Source of the DNA: Lihuaxuella thermophila
GTDB taxonomy: Bacteria > Bacillota > Bacilli > Thermoactinomycetales > Thermoactinomycetaceae
Reading direction: 5' to 3'
DNA length: 64,000 bases
NCBI RefSeq assembly: GCF_900110165.1
Contig: NZ_FOCQ01000007.1
Coordinates: 1 to 64,000, forward strand
Shown in pieces: positions 56,107-64,000 of the stretch. Position numbers and translations under genes: made by a program. Each line of letters starts with the position of its first letter. The stretch's first letter is position 1. A model generated the notes under the pieces. The model made no database searches, had not been told where the DNA came from, and saw only the letters and a list, made by a program, of their open reading frames with translations.

Positions 56107-57111
56107 TTATTTCTCCAATCGGCAAACCCCGGTCGATTTTCGAATCATCAGCTGCGGCGACATGACGATCCGCTGTTTGATTTTACTTTTCCCTTCAATC
56201 TCTTCGATGAGAAAATCGACGGCTTGAGAACACATTTCCTGGATCGGCTGTGCCACGGTGGTTAACGGAGGGTCGGTGCTTCTGGATAACAGGGTATTGT
56301 CATACCCTGCAACCGAAAGATCATCCGGAATGCTCAACTTTCTTTCACGCGCCGCAAGGAAAACACTGATCGCCAACAGATCATTACAGGCAAATATCGC
56401 GGTTGGCGGATCTGAGCGGTCCAGCAATTCCCCCGCCAGGCGTTCCGCATCTTCTGTACTTGAATCGCTTGTGACAATCATCTCATCATCCATATCAAGC
56501 CCATGGTCCCGCAGCGCCTGTTTATATCCGCGAATGCGTTCACGGCTGCTGTTGGCTTCCTCGGCGATGACCGCTATCTTTTGGTGCCCCAGCGAAATCA
56601 GGTGGGAAGCTACTTCATAGCCGCCGATGAAATCATCTACCTTCACGCTGTTCACCGATAAAGAGGGGTAAAACTCCGTAAGCAGCACGACCGGAATGTG
56701 TTCCTCAAGCAATTCTCTAAGAACCTCTACATTTTTAAAACTGCCGGCCAAAATAAACCCATCCACACTCTTTTGCCTTAACAGCGAGATGTAGAGAGCC
56801 TCTTTTTCCGGGTTGAAGTCGGTGCTGCAGATCACAAGATTGTAGCCCCGTTCATGCGCACGGTCTTCTACCCGGCGTGCCACTTCCGCAACGAAGGGAT
56901 TAGCCAGATCGGGCAACAGGAAACCGATGGTGGATGTCGGCTTTCCGGTCAGGGCTGATGCAAGAATGCTGGGCTTATAGTTGAGCTCCTTCATTGCTTT
57001 CAGGACTTTTTCCTTCGATTTCTTCCCGACCTGCTGATTATTTATCACCTTTGAAACGGTTGCTATTGAGACACCTGCTTCTCTTGCCACGTCATAGATG
57101 GTCGGTTTCAT
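56107..57111 (-). CDS. LacI-family transcriptional repressor of the inositol cluster
   Basis: A 334-residue LacI/GalR regulator: N-terminal helix-turn-helix TIYDVAREAGVSIATVSKVINNQ (residues 3-25), hinge helix ILASALTGKPTSTIG, and a type I periplasmic-binding-like ligand domain. Conserved IPDDLSVAGYDNTLLSR near 283. Many Bacillus iol operons use the DeoR-family IolR; a LacI protein here is different. Multiple AAGCGCTT-type palindromes in the cluster fit the central CG of LacI operators. AGAAGG lies about 12 bases before the ATG. Ligand unknown, probably an inositol metabolite. Confidence 0.9.
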   Translation of the reverse strand: MKPTIYDVAREAGVSIATVSKVINNQQVGKKSKEKVLKAMKELNYKPSILASALTGKPTSTIGFLLPDLANPFVAEVARRVEDRAHERGYNLVICSTDFNPEKEALYISLLRQKSVDGFILAGSFKNVEVLRELLEEHIPVVLLTEFYPSLSVNSVKVDDFIGGYEVASHLISLGHQKIAVIAEEANSSRERIRGYKQALRDHGLDMDDEMIVTSDSSTEDAERLAGELLDRSDPPTAIFACNDLLAISVFLAARERKLSIPDDLSVAGYDNTLLSRSTDPPLTTVAQPIQEMCSQAVDFLIEEIEGKSKIKQRIVMSPQLMIRKSTGVCRLEK

Positions 57112-57190
57112 TGATCCAACATGCCTTCTTTCCCCAGAACCTTTACTCTTTCATTCATTTCGCATCATTTGCTGTTGTTCCATGTAAGTA

Positions 57191-57198
57191 AAGCGCTT
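57191..57198. promoter_or_regulatory. LacI-type operator in the lacI leader
   Basis: TAAAGCGCTTAA with core AAGCGCTT, just downstream of the lacI -10 box, which suggests autorepression. Confidence 0.7.
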
Positions 57199-57204
57199 AA
57201 CGTC

Positions 57205-57233
57205 ATTGTACTCATACAATATTAAAAAATCAA
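57205..57233 (-). promoter_or_regulatory. lacI promoter
   Basis: TTGATT (57228-57233) and TACAAT (57205-57210) on the minus strand with 17 bases between them. The operator at 57191 follows within 15 bases. Confidence 0.6.
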
Positions 57234-57264
57234 TAGAATCCCACTTATAAAAAATATCAAAAGA

Positions 57265-58290
57265 TTAGTTGCTGACAGAATGAACCGACTCCAGCTGGAT
57301 CGTTGTTTTTTCCCGGTACGATTTCGTGGCGGCAACGGCAATTTCCAGCGCAATCTTTCCGTCGTACTCATCGACCAGCGGTTTTTGGTCATTTTTTAAA
57401 CAATCAATAAAAGAAATCATTTCCAAAAGGTACGCATCCATAAACAGAGATGGAAAATCGGGAACGATATCATGCGTACAGCCCTTTTTTGTAAGTACTT
57501 TCAGATTATGATGTTGCAGATTGCCAATCTGAATGGCTCCTTCCGTGCCGATAATTTCAGCTCTGATATCATATCCGTAGTTCGCATTGCGACTTGCTTC
57601 GATATCGGCTGCCGCACCGGAATCAAATGTCAAGTACGTCAATGCCTGGTCCACATCATTAAATTCCGCGACGTATTGCTTGTGCACCACACTGCCAAGC
57701 GCTGTAACGGATGTTACTTCCGCTCCCAACAAGAACCGGGCTGCATCGTAATCATGAATGGAAAAATCCAGGAACAGCCCTCCGCTGTGTTGAATAAAGT
57801 TGGGCGGCGGTGCAATTCCGTCCCTGGTAACACCTTTAAAATAAATCGGCTTTCCGATATCCCCTGCGTCAATCCTCCGTTTCGCCTCAACATAGGACGG
57901 ATCAAATCTTCTCATGAAACCTACCTGGCAATAGACTTGATGGTCCCGGATTGCTTTGATGACCTCATCCGCTTCTTCTACAGTATGGGTGATCGGTTTC
58001 TCAACAAAAATATGTTTTCTGCTGGCAGCCGCCTTTTTGATCATTTCTGCATGCGTTGTGGTGGGAGTGACGATCGCCACAGCATCGATATCCGGATCCT
58101 CGAATACATCATCCGGATTTTGGAACCATTTCGGCACTCCCAATTCCCGGGCAACCTGTTCCGCCCGTCCTTCCAGCGGATCTGCCACCGCTGTTAAGTC
58201 TGCTCCCTTCACCCTCCGGGAGAGATTTTCAGCATGCCAATACCCCAGTCTGCCTAATCCGAGGACCGCACAACGGATTTTTTTGGACAT
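57265..58290 (-). CDS. iolG: Inositol 2-dehydrogenase IolG
   Basis: Oxidises myo-inositol to 2-keto-myo-inositol with NAD. The 341-residue protein has CAVLGLGRLGYWHAENL at the start, TPTTTHAEMIKKAAASRKHIFVEKPIT near residue 78 with catalytic Lys, QVGFMRRFDPSYVEAK near 120, GGLFLDFSIHDYDAARFLLGAEV near 165 with the catalytic His/Asp pair, and a dehydrogenase C-terminus. Closest in style to IolG among the three Gfo/Idh genes here. ATG 58290 has AAAGGT. Own promoter with two operators. Confidence 0.88.
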   Translation of the reverse strand: MSKKIRCAVLGLGRLGYWHAENLSRRVKGADLTAVADPLEGRAEQVARELGVPKWFQNPDDVFEDPDIDAVAIVTPTTTHAEMIKKAAASRKHIFVEKPITHTVEEADEVIKAIRDHQVYCQVGFMRRFDPSYVEAKRRIDAGDIGKPIYFKGVTRDGIAPPPNFIQHSGGLFLDFSIHDYDAARFLLGAEVTSVTALGSVVHKQYVAEFNDVDQALTYLTFDSGAAADIEASRNANYGYDIRAEIIGTEGAIQIGNLQHHNLKVLTKKGCTHDIVPDFPSLFMDAYLLEMISFIDCLKNDQKPLVDEYDGKIALEIAVAATKSYREKTTIQLESVHSVSN

Positions 58291-58339
58291 CAAATCACAC
58301 GACCTTTCATCATCCGCAAATTCGATTCCCCCTTATCGT

Positions 58340-58347
58340 AAGCGCTT
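58340..58347. promoter_or_regulatory. LacI-type operator 1 of iolG
   Basis: GTAAGCGCTTTAT, core AAGCGCTT, downstream of the iolG -10 box. Its centre is 32 bases from operator 2, about three helical turns. Confidence 0.7.
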
Positions 58348-58371
58348 TATATTTTGTAATATCAGAATATA

Positions 58372-58379
58372 AAGCGCTT
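58372..58379. promoter_or_regulatory. LacI-type operator 2 of iolG
   Basis: TAAAGCGCTTTCG, core AAGCGCTT, between the -10 box and operator 1. Confidence 0.7.
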
Positions 58380-58389
58380 TCGTATTGTC

Positions 58390-58418
58390 ATTATATAACC
58401 TCTTTTCTACATGTTCAA
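58390..58418 (-). promoter_or_regulatory. iolG promoter
   Basis: TTGAAC (58413-58418) and TATAAT (58390-58395) on the minus strand are 17 bases apart, close to the sigma-A consensus. Two operators follow immediately. Confidence 0.75.
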
Positions 58419-58584
58419 TAGTTTTGATTAATTAATATATTATACGAGAAATCAATCATTTCCAATGGTTATATTTCAACCAATTAACAGTCATTCTGCT
58501 GGAGTAAAGCCGCCTATTCACCATTCCAATACCACTTTCCGTCAATTAATATTGATACCAGCACACCTCTGACAATCGATTCTG

Positions 58585-58592
58585 AAGCGCTT
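58585..58592. promoter_or_regulatory. LacI-type operator upstream of the ACS-family transporter
   Basis: TGAAGCGCTTTACC, core AAGCGCTT, about 50 bases upstream of the transporter -35 box, so its effect could be activation-blocking or weak. Confidence 0.5.
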
Positions 58593-58639
58593 TACCAAGC
58601 GAAGTTTCATCTCTCGAAAGTCCTGTAACTATATAAATA

Positions 58640-58668
58640 TTGACTCTGAACGGATCGTATAACATAAT
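58640..58668 (+). promoter_or_regulatory. Candidate promoter of the ACS-family transporter
   Basis: TTGACT (58640-58645) and CATAAT (58663-58668) with 17 bases between, about 80 bases ahead of the ATG. Confidence 0.5.
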
Positions 58669-58745
58669 TGATAGATAATCATATTATTTTTATTATTTAA
58701 ATAGTTCTTGATTCCAAATCAGTCACACGGATGAGGAGGAGTTCC

Positions 58746-60041
58746 ATGACCAACGCAACCATATCACTGGAAGAACGAACGATAAAAAAAGTTAAAATGC
58801 GCATTATTCCGTATATATTTCTTCTTTATATCATCGCCTTCCTGGACCGGGTCAATTTAGGCTATGCTGCTTTGGACATGAACCAGGCGTTAGGGTTGAC
58901 CAGCGAAGTGTTTGGACTTATCTCCGGAATCTTCTTTTTTGGCTATTTTATCTTTGAAGTCCCCAGCAACATGATCCTGCACAGAGTTGGAGCCAGGGTT
59001 TGGATCGGGCGGATCCTCATCAGCTGGGGGATCGTCGTCATCATCACCGCCTGGGCGGAAAATGCCACCCACCTGTACATTCTCCGGTTTTTACTCGGTG
59101 TGGCGGAGGCCGGATTTTTCCCGGGAATCATCCTGTATATCACCTATTGGTTCCGGGCGAAAGAGCAGGCCCGCGCTTTTGCGCTCTTTATGATGGCCCT
59201 GGCGGCTTCCAATATTATCGGAGCACCCCTATCCACATGGATCATGGATCATATCGACTGGTTCGGAATGCCCGGATGGCGCTGGATGTTTATATTGGAA
59301 GGGTTGCCTGCGGTCATTTTCGGGTTCATCACCTTTTATTATTTGACGGACCGCCCGGATGACGCGAAGTGGCTCACACAAGAAGAGAAGAACTGGTTGA
59401 AAGCGGAGTTGCAGCGCGAACAAGAAGCAAAGCAAAAAATGAAAAAGCATACGACGAAAGAAGTGTTTAAGAATCTGCGGGTATGGCATCTTTCTCTCAT
59501 CTACTTCACCCTGGTGCTGGGCCTTTATGGAATCGGTTTCTGGATGCCGCAGTTGATCAAGGCTTTTTCCAAGTCTTTATCAAATACTCAAGTAGGTTTG
59601 ATCACGATGATTCCTTATATTGTCGGGGGAATGGCCATGATTGTATGGGCCCGCCGTTCTGACCGCACCGGAGAAAGGCGGATCCATACTGCCATACCGC
59701 CTGCAATCGGAGCGTTGGGGTTAATCGGCGCGGCGATCAGCTCCGACCCGGTGGTATCGGTCATCATGATGGCGATCGCCACAGCAGGGATCTACAGTTT
59801 CTTCGGTCCTTTCTGGTCTTTGCCGGCACTGTTTCTGAGCGAGGCAGCGGCGGCGGTGGGCATCGCCATCATCAATTCGTTCGGAAATCTGGGCGGATTT
59901 GTAGGTCCTTACGTGTTGGGTGTGCTGGAGGGCCTTACCGGAAGTGCAACCGCAGGATTGTTCTTTTTAAGCCTGTCACTGATTGCAACCAGCCTTCTCG
60001 TCCTGGCAATCCGCAAAGAATATGGAAGATCAGCAAATTAA
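58746..60041 (+). CDS. MFS anion:cation symporter (ACS family)
   Basis: A 431-residue 12-helix carrier with the phthalate/glucarate/tartrate-permease hallmarks: RIIPYIFLLYIIAFLDRVNLGYAALDMN near the N-terminus, IFFFGYFIFEVPSNMILHRVGARVWIGRILI near 60, FLLGVAEAGFFPGIILYITYWF near 110, and NAPLST-like GAPLSTWIMDH. The ATG at 58746 has GAGGAGGA. Divergent from iolG with an AAGCGCTT box between them, so it likely carries an inositol-related acid or product. Not an IolT-type sugar carrier. Confidence 0.88.
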   Translation: MTNATISLEERTIKKVKMRIIPYIFLLYIIAFLDRVNLGYAALDMNQALGLTSEVFGLISGIFFFGYFIFEVPSNMILHRVGARVWIGRILISWGIVVIITAWAENATHLYILRFLLGVAEAGFFPGIILYITYWFRAKEQARAFALFMMALAASNIIGAPLSTWIMDHIDWFGMPGWRWMFILEGLPAVIFGFITFYYLTDRPDDAKWLTQEEKNWLKAELQREQEAKQKMKKHTTKEVFKNLRVWHLSLIYFTLVLGLYGIGFWMPQLIKAFSKSLSNTQVGLITMIPYIVGGMAMIVWARRSDRTGERRIHTAIPPAIGALGLIGAAISSDPVVSVIMMAIATAGIYSFFGPFWSLPALFLSEAAAAVGIAIINSFGNLGGFVGPYVLGVLEGLTGSATAGLFFLSLSLIATSLLVLAIRKEYGRSAN

Positions 60042-60221
60042 GCGAATGCAAAGATGGCCGTCTGAAATGATTGGGGCGGCCATCCCGCATTTGGTCCGTA
60101 AAAACGAATGGAACAGAAGCGGAATATCTGCGACAGGAACTTGAAACGCTGTCTGTTGACTGCGTGAAGATCCGGCGATAATCTGTAATCATCCCAACGA
60201 AAAACATGAGGGTGAAAAGAT

Positions 60222-61052
60222 ATGCAAAAACCCGTTGCTTTTCTCACAGGCACTTCCAGCGGATTTGGACTTCTCGCCAGCCTGGCTCTCGCCAAAAGCG
60301 GGTACTATGTCGTTGCATCCATGCGTAACCCGGACAAGCAGAAAGCACTTTCAGATGCCATCCAACAGCAAAAGATCAAAGATATCGAAATCGTGGAACT
60401 GGATGTCACCCGTCATGAACAAGTCACCTCTACGCTGGGCAGCGTGATCGGGCGGCTTGGAAGAATCGATGTCTTGGTCAATAATGCGGGATATGCGGAA
60501 GGGGGATTTGTCGAGGATCTCTCGATCGAAGATTTCCGGAGGCAGTTTGACACCAATTTCTTTGGATTAGTCACCGTTACCAAGGCCGTTCTCCCCCATA
60601 TGCGCGAGCGAAGGAAAGGAAAGATCATCAATATCAGCAGCATCAGCGGTAAAGTCGGTTTTCCCGCGCTCAGCCCGTATGTTTCCTCGAAACATGCGGT
60701 CGAAGGTTTCAGCGAATCCCTTCGTTTGGAAATGCTCCCATACGGGGTATACGTATCTTTGATCGAACCGGGATCCTATCAAACAGAGATATGGAGAAAA
60801 GGTCTCCGTCAAGCAGGCAAAACGGCCCATTCCCCCTATCAGAAGGAATTGGCGAAGATCTCGGATCAAGTGCAAAAAATCTCCGAAAACGCAGGGAAAC
60901 CGGAAGAAGTGGCCGATTTGATCGTACAAGTGGCCAATGCGAAACATCCCAAACTGAGATATCCTGTGGGCAAAGGAGTCAAGAGGAACATTTATCTGAA
61001 AAATATACTGCCCTGGGAATGGATGGAGAAGATGATTTTACAGAGAATGTAA
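60222..61052 (+). CDS. SDR-family oxidoreductase
   Basis: A 276-residue classical short-chain dehydrogenase of the retinol/17-beta-HSD-like kind: TGTSSGFGLLASLAL near residue 9, VASMRNPDK after beta-2 (Arg suggests NADP), NNAGYAEGGFVEDLS near 88, NISSISGKVG near 137, YVSSKHAVEGF near 155, and EPGSYQTEIW near 185. GAGGGTG precedes the ATG. Same strand as the upstream transporter but about 180 bases away, with a GATGGCCG/CGGCCATC hairpin between. Substrate unknown. Confidence 0.85.
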   Translation: MQKPVAFLTGTSSGFGLLASLALAKSGYYVVASMRNPDKQKALSDAIQQQKIKDIEIVELDVTRHEQVTSTLGSVIGRLGRIDVLVNNAGYAEGGFVEDLSIEDFRRQFDTNFFGLVTVTKAVLPHMRERRKGKIINISSISGKVGFPALSPYVSSKHAVEGFSESLRLEMLPYGVYVSLIEPGSYQTEIWRKGLRQAGKTAHSPYQKELAKISDQVQKISENAGKPEEVADLIVQVANAKHPKLRYPVGKGVKRNIYLKNILPWEWMEKMILQRM

Positions 61053-61083
61053 GGGGATTCCTGTCTAGTTGGAGAGCAAACGA

Positions 61084-61839
61084 TCAACTTTCACCTTGCC
61101 CCATTTTCTCCCCCCACTCCCCTGCCACTTGTTTCAATCTTTCAAAATTCCGGGCAAACTGAGCGTTCCGATGACCATTCGCCCCGGAAGGATGCGGGAA
61201 TTGAAACAAAATTTGTTTTGCTTTTAACAAGCCTTGCTCCCGCAAATGCATCAGCACATCGGATACTGCCCGGCCCAGCGGCAAAACCAGCGCATCCGGC
61301 ATCACATTTAATTCAGCCACGACCTCTTCATACAGATACTTGCGAAAGAGAGGCGTCCGCCACAGGTTGGGGCTGTGTCCATTGTAGTTCTTCCCTTTGA
61401 CGAATACCGGATAGCGAATGAGGGATGTGGTGTGCAGGAGATGGCGGTGGGATTCAAACAGCTGACGGCTGGAGAAAAGCCCCAGCCTTTGCGGAATCGC
61501 CAGGCGGTCCATCATGCCGATGAGGTTGTTCCGGGTGGAACCGGCTAAGCTGGCCCGTTTCTTCGCTTGATAACACGTCTCTTCCGGCGATAACCCCTGC
61601 AGTAAAGAATCACGGGCTTGTACATACGAAAGCAACATCTGGTTCCAACCGGGGGTAATCCCCACTGTCACCACTTTGGCTTTCGGATTCAGATAGTCAA
61701 AAGGAGCGTAATAAATTTCGAGCCGGCTTTCTTTGTGTAATAAAAAACCCGGTTGAAGCAAATGGTGTTTCTCGATTTTGTCAGGCAGAGCCTTTATTTT
61801 TTCCATGTACTGATGGAATACGGAATTTTGGATGAGCAC
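61084..61839 (-). CDS. Uracil-DNA-glycosylase-superfamily protein (possible repair enzyme)
   Basis: A 251-residue protein I place with low-to-moderate confidence in the uracil-DNA-glycosylase superfamily. VVTVGITPGWNQM near residue 55 resembles the catalytic GxxPG loop of that fold, and FQFPHPSGANGHRNAQF near the C-terminus resembles the HPS motif. The usual catalytic Asp is not obvious. GTG start at 61839 has GGAGGATT; an ATG at 61890 lies inside the scpB terminator and is unlikely. Homologues sit beside scpB in other Bacillota only as far as I recall vaguely. Confidence 0.55.
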   Translation of the reverse strand: MLIQNSVFHQYMEKIKALPDKIEKHHLLQPGFLLHKESRLEIYYAPFDYLNPKAKVVTVGITPGWNQMLLSYVQARDSLLQGLSPEETCYQAKKRASLAGSTRNNLIGMMDRLAIPQRLGLFSSRQLFESHRHLLHTTSLIRYPVFVKGKNYNGHSPNLWRTPLFRKYLYEEVVAELNVMPDALVLPLGRAVSDVLMHLREQGLLKAKQILFQFPHPSGANGHRNAQFARNFERLKQVAGEWGEKMGQGES

Positions 61840-61878
61840 GGCAATCCTCCACACTGGTTGCTGTTTGTATGATGAAAT

Positions 61879-61917
61879 AAACCCGGCCATCGAGATAACG
61901 TACGCATGGCCGGGTTT
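61879..61917 (-). terminator. Terminator of the rib-scp operon
   Basis: AAACCCGGCCAT and ATGGCCGGGTTT form a perfect 12-bp stem with a 15-base loop, 10 bases after scpB. T-rich TTTATTT follows on the minus strand. Confidence 0.75.
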
Positions 61918-61927
61918 GGGTTTATGT

Positions 61928-62590
61928 TCACGAACTTACCGGTTCCGTTTTTTCCGAGTAGTCCAACGGAACATCGCTGGCGTTTGCGTCAGTTTCCTCC
62001 GCTTGTTTTTCCTCTGTCTCCATGCCGAGACGTTGGTACAAGTCATTGCGATCCTGCTCCCATTCCTGCCAGTTGAAGATGGAATCGGGAGGCGGCAATT
62101 CATCAATGTGGTTGAGACCGAAATACTCGAGAAACTCTTTGGTGGTTCCGTATAAAATCGGGCGCCCGGCTCCCTCCGCGCGGCCGACTTCGCGCACCAG
62201 ACCTTTGCGCTGCAGCTGCTGGATTGTGCGGTCACTTTTCACACCACGGATTTCTTCCACTTCGATCCGGGTGATGGGCTGGCGGTAGGCGATGATCGCC
62301 AACGTCTCCAGTGAGGCGCGGGAGAGCTGGGAGCGGGTGGGGGCTTGCGCCAGTTTTTCGAAATAGGACCGGTGTTCAGGCAAGGTGGTCATCTGGTACA
62401 CTTGCGCCACTTTGACAATTTGCAATCCGCGCCCTTGTTCTTTCCAATCGACGCGCAAGTCATGGATCAATAGTTCCACTTCATGTTTGGCCAAACCTGT
62501 TACCTCGGCAATCTCCTTGACGCTTAATCCCTCTTCACCGGCAGCAAAGAGCAAGCCCTCAATGACCGCCTTCATCTCCGGGTTATCCAT
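61928..62590 (-). CDS. scpB: Segregation and condensation protein ScpB
   Basis: Forms the SMC-ScpAB condensin with ScpA. A 220-residue protein of two winged-helix domains: AVIEGLLFAAGEEGLSVKEIAEVTGL at the start, RPTRSQLSRASLETLAIIAYRQPITRIEVEEIRGVKSD near residue 95, GRPILYGTTKEFLEYFGL near 145. The long acidic C-terminal tail is typical. Overlaps the scpA end by 8 bases (coupled). Confidence 0.95.
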   Translation of the reverse strand: MDNPEMKAVIEGLLFAAGEEGLSVKEIAEVTGLAKHEVELLIHDLRVDWKEQGRGLQIVKVAQVYQMTTLPEHRSYFEKLAQAPTRSQLSRASLETLAIIAYRQPITRIEVEEIRGVKSDRTIQQLQRKGLVREVGRAEGAGRPILYGTTKEFLEYFGLNHIDELPPPDSIFNWQEWEQDRNDLYQRLGMETEEKQAEETDANASDVPLDYSEKTEPVSS

Positions 62591-63350
62591 TATGCGCCAC
62601 CTCCGCTTCCAGCCTTTCGATCAGGATGTCACCAAACAGACGGCTTTGCCGGCAGACGATTCGCTTCAGTTTCATCAGTTCCAGGAGTGCCAAAAACGTG
62701 GTGATCACCCGTTCTTTCGTCACCTGATCCCACACCAAAAGTTTGGAGAAGAACAGTTGCCCGTGCCGGAGCAGATCCTGATAAATCTCTTCCATGCGGG
62801 CACTGACGGAGATCTCTTCCCGGGCGACCTTGGTGATCGGTTCGGGAGGTTTGCGATTTTTCAGCACATCGACAAACGCTTGCAAGAGATCATCCGGGCT
62901 GAGCCCTTCCAATGGATTCACTTCCGGCGCATAGGGAGTCAGGTTGAGCGGCGGACGGGAGTATACTTTGCTGCGCTCCTCTTCACGTTGTCTGAGCACT
63001 TCGCCCAGCCGCTTGTACCGTTTGTACTCGAGCAGTCGCTGCACCAGCTCCTCGCGCGGATCATACCCGTCTTCTTCCCCGAAAGCCAGCTCTTCTTCAA
63101 CACTCTCCGGCTTGGGCAGAAGCATGCGGCTCTTAATCGCGACCAACGTGGCGGCCATGACCAAAAATTCACTGGCGATGTCCAGTTCCATCTCCTGCGC
63201 TTCAGCCAGAATCTGCATGTATTGATCCGTAATTTTGGCGATGGGCACTTCGTATATATCCACTTCCGATTTTTCAATCAAATGGAGAAGAAGGTCCAAC
63301 GGACCTTCAAACATATCCAGCTTGATTTTCACATCCGCTTTACCCGTCAC
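62583..63350 (-). CDS. scpA: Segregation and condensation protein ScpA
   Basis: The kleisin of the SMC-ScpAB complex, bridging the SMC heads. A 255-residue protein: DMFEGPLDLLLHLIEKSEVDIYEVPIAKITDQYM N-terminal kleisin helix, YLVMAATLVAIKSRMLLP-like FLVMAATL near residue 65, and a C-terminal winged helix (VTKERVITTFLALLELMKLKRI). GTG start at 63350 with GGGAAGG. Lies just after ribH, as in other Bacilli. Confidence 0.95.
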   Translation of the reverse strand: MTGKADVKIKLDMFEGPLDLLLHLIEKSEVDIYEVPIAKITDQYMQILAEAQEMELDIASEFLVMAATLVAIKSRMLLPKPESVEEELAFGEEDGYDPREELVQRLLEYKRYKRLGEVLRQREEERSKVYSRPPLNLTPYAPEVNPLEGLSPDDLLQAFVDVLKNRKPPEPITKVAREEISVSARMEEIYQDLLRHGQLFFSKLLVWDQVTKERVITTFLALLELMKLKRIVCRQSRLFGDILIERLEAEVAHNG

Positions 63351-63360
63351 TTGCCTTCCC

Positions 63361-63828
63361 TCAACTTAGCAACATACGTTGCAAATTGGCCATCTCAATT
63401 GCGCTTACGGCGGCTTCCCAGCCCTTGTTACCTGCCTTGGTGCCAGCGCGTTCAATCGCTTGCTCAATGTTCTCCACCGTAATCACCCCGAAAATGACGG
63501 GCAGGTGATGGCGCACGCTTGCTGCGGCAACGCCTTTGGATACTTCGCTGCAAACATATTCATAGTGGGAAGTGGAGCCACGAATGACCGCCCCCAGGGT
63601 GATGACCGCGTCATATTTGCGCGAAGCCGCCATCTGGTCAGCGATGAGCGGAATTTCAAATGCTCCCGGAACCCAGGCCACTTCCACATCCCGCTCGTCT
63701 GCGCCATGCCGTTTTAAGGCATCGAGCGCCCCTTCCAACAATTTGCTGGTGATAAAATCGTTAAACCGGCTGACAACAATGCCGAATTTCAATCCTTTTC
63801 CAACCAGGTTTCCTTCATATACTTTCAT
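63361..63828 (-). CDS. ribH: 6,7-Dimethyl-8-ribityllumazine synthase RibH
   Basis: Condenses 5-amino-6-ribitylaminouracil with 3,4-dihydroxybutanone 4-phosphate in riboflavin synthesis; forms an icosahedral 60-mer in Bacillus. The 155-residue protein has the usual [10 protein letters not shown] near 22, VPGAFEIP near 55, [23 protein letters not shown] near 78, and [28 protein letters not shown] near 115. RBS GAGGAGG; 15 bases after ribBA. Confidence 0.97.
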   Translation of the reverse strand: MKVYEGNLVGKGLKFGIVVSRFNDFITSKLLEGALDALKRHGADERDVEVAWVPGAFEIPLIADQMAASRKYDAVITLGAVIRGSTSHYEYVCSEVSKGVAAASVRHHLPVIFGVITVENIEQAIERAGTKAGNKGWEAAVSAIEMANLQRMLLS

Positions 63829-63844
63829 GTCTGTTCCTCCTCGA

Positions 63845-64000
63845 TTATAGGTGCAAGAGATGGCCCAATTTCGTTTTTTTCGTCTCCATATATTTCCTGT
63901 TATTTTTGTTGGGTGTAAATTCGATCGGCAACACTTCCACTATTTCTAAGCCGTAACCCTTAAGTCCTGTTATTTTGCGCGGATTATTGGTCAAGAGGCG
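63845..64000 (-). CDS. ribBA: GTP cyclohydrolase II domain of RibBA, C-terminal end (partial)
   Basis: The last 51 residues of a protein that continues past the right edge. They begin with [19 protein letters not shown], the conserved GTP cyclohydrolase II end, and finish with the typical [16 protein letters not shown] tail. Whether the N-terminal half is RibB (dihydroxybutanone phosphate synthase), as is usual in Bacilli, cannot be seen. Confidence 0.9.
   Translation of the reverse strand, partial: RLLTNNPRKITGLKGYGLEIVEVLPIEFTPNKNNRKYMETKKTKLGHLLHL

Noticed and set aside
1-64000. CRISPR arrays, tRNA or rRNA genes, T-box or FMN riboswitches
   Set aside because: No regularly spaced direct repeats, no cloverleaf-like or rRNA stretches, and no riboswitch cores were noticed. 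The FMN element expected for the rib operon would lie beyond the right edge.

Overview
The window looks like a chromosome segment of a spore-former-type Bacillota (order Bacillales). Thermoactinomycetaceae or a related thermophile-leaning lineage would fit, but I cannot fix the genus. The evidence is AGGAGG-type ribosome sites with frequent GTG/TTG starts, lipoproteins with Gram-positive lipoboxes, the ribBA-ribH-scpA-scpB order, a Bacillus-type FadR box and a cre-like box. Most of the window is moderately GC-rich. The first ~6 kb is visibly AT-rich.

Layout. (1) 1-6.0 kb: an AT-rich, minus-strand remnant of a phage-defence (DISARM-like) operon, drmE - NERD/UvrD helicase - drmA. drmA is cut off after its Walker A motif, next to the start of another gene whose ribosome site lies in a hairpin (probably an insertion element). 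(2) 6.6-8.8 kb: dnaG without its usual partner rpoD, and a small decayed gene. (3) 8.9-19 kb: single-gene units: a PQQ-type sugar dehydrogenase lipoprotein, a secreted CAP-domain protein, an RlmA-like rRNA methyltransferase, a rifampin phosphotransferase, a TetR/MFS divergon with three matching operators, and DNA polymerase IV. (4) 19.2-32.5 kb: a fatty-acid/acyl-CoA degradation island on the minus strand (two acyl-CoA dehydrogenases, two thiolases, a CoA-transferase, enoyl-CoA hydratase, several SDRs, acyl-CoA ligase, an SCP2 protein and a TetR regulator), with a perfect FadR-type palindrome and a pair of matching operators for the local TetR protein. (5) 32.6-40.2 kb: a 2-hydroxyacid dehydrogenase, an M20 deacylase and an operon SDR-ecfA1-ecfA2-ecfT-ecfS-P1 peptidase, in which ecfA2 carries a frameshift. 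(6) 40.5-60.0 kb: a large inositol catabolism and uptake cluster (iolJ, A, C, B, E, D, I, a sugar ABC importer, three Gfo/Idh/MocA dehydrogenases, two MFS carriers). It contains a LacI-family regulator and is studded with AAGCGCTT palindromes. (7) 60.2-64 kb: an SDR, a uracil-DNA-glycosylase-like protein, scpB, scpA, ribH and the 3' end of ribBA.

How the parts work together. In the iol cluster, inositol is imported by the ABC system or a carrier and oxidised by IolG-type dehydrogenases. IolE, IolD, IolB, IolC, IolJ and IolA then process it to dihydroxyacetone phosphate and acetyl-CoA, with IolI interconverting inososes. The LacI protein probably represses the whole set. The acyl-CoA island supplies all steps of beta-oxidation. 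No tRNA, rRNA or CRISPR array was seen.
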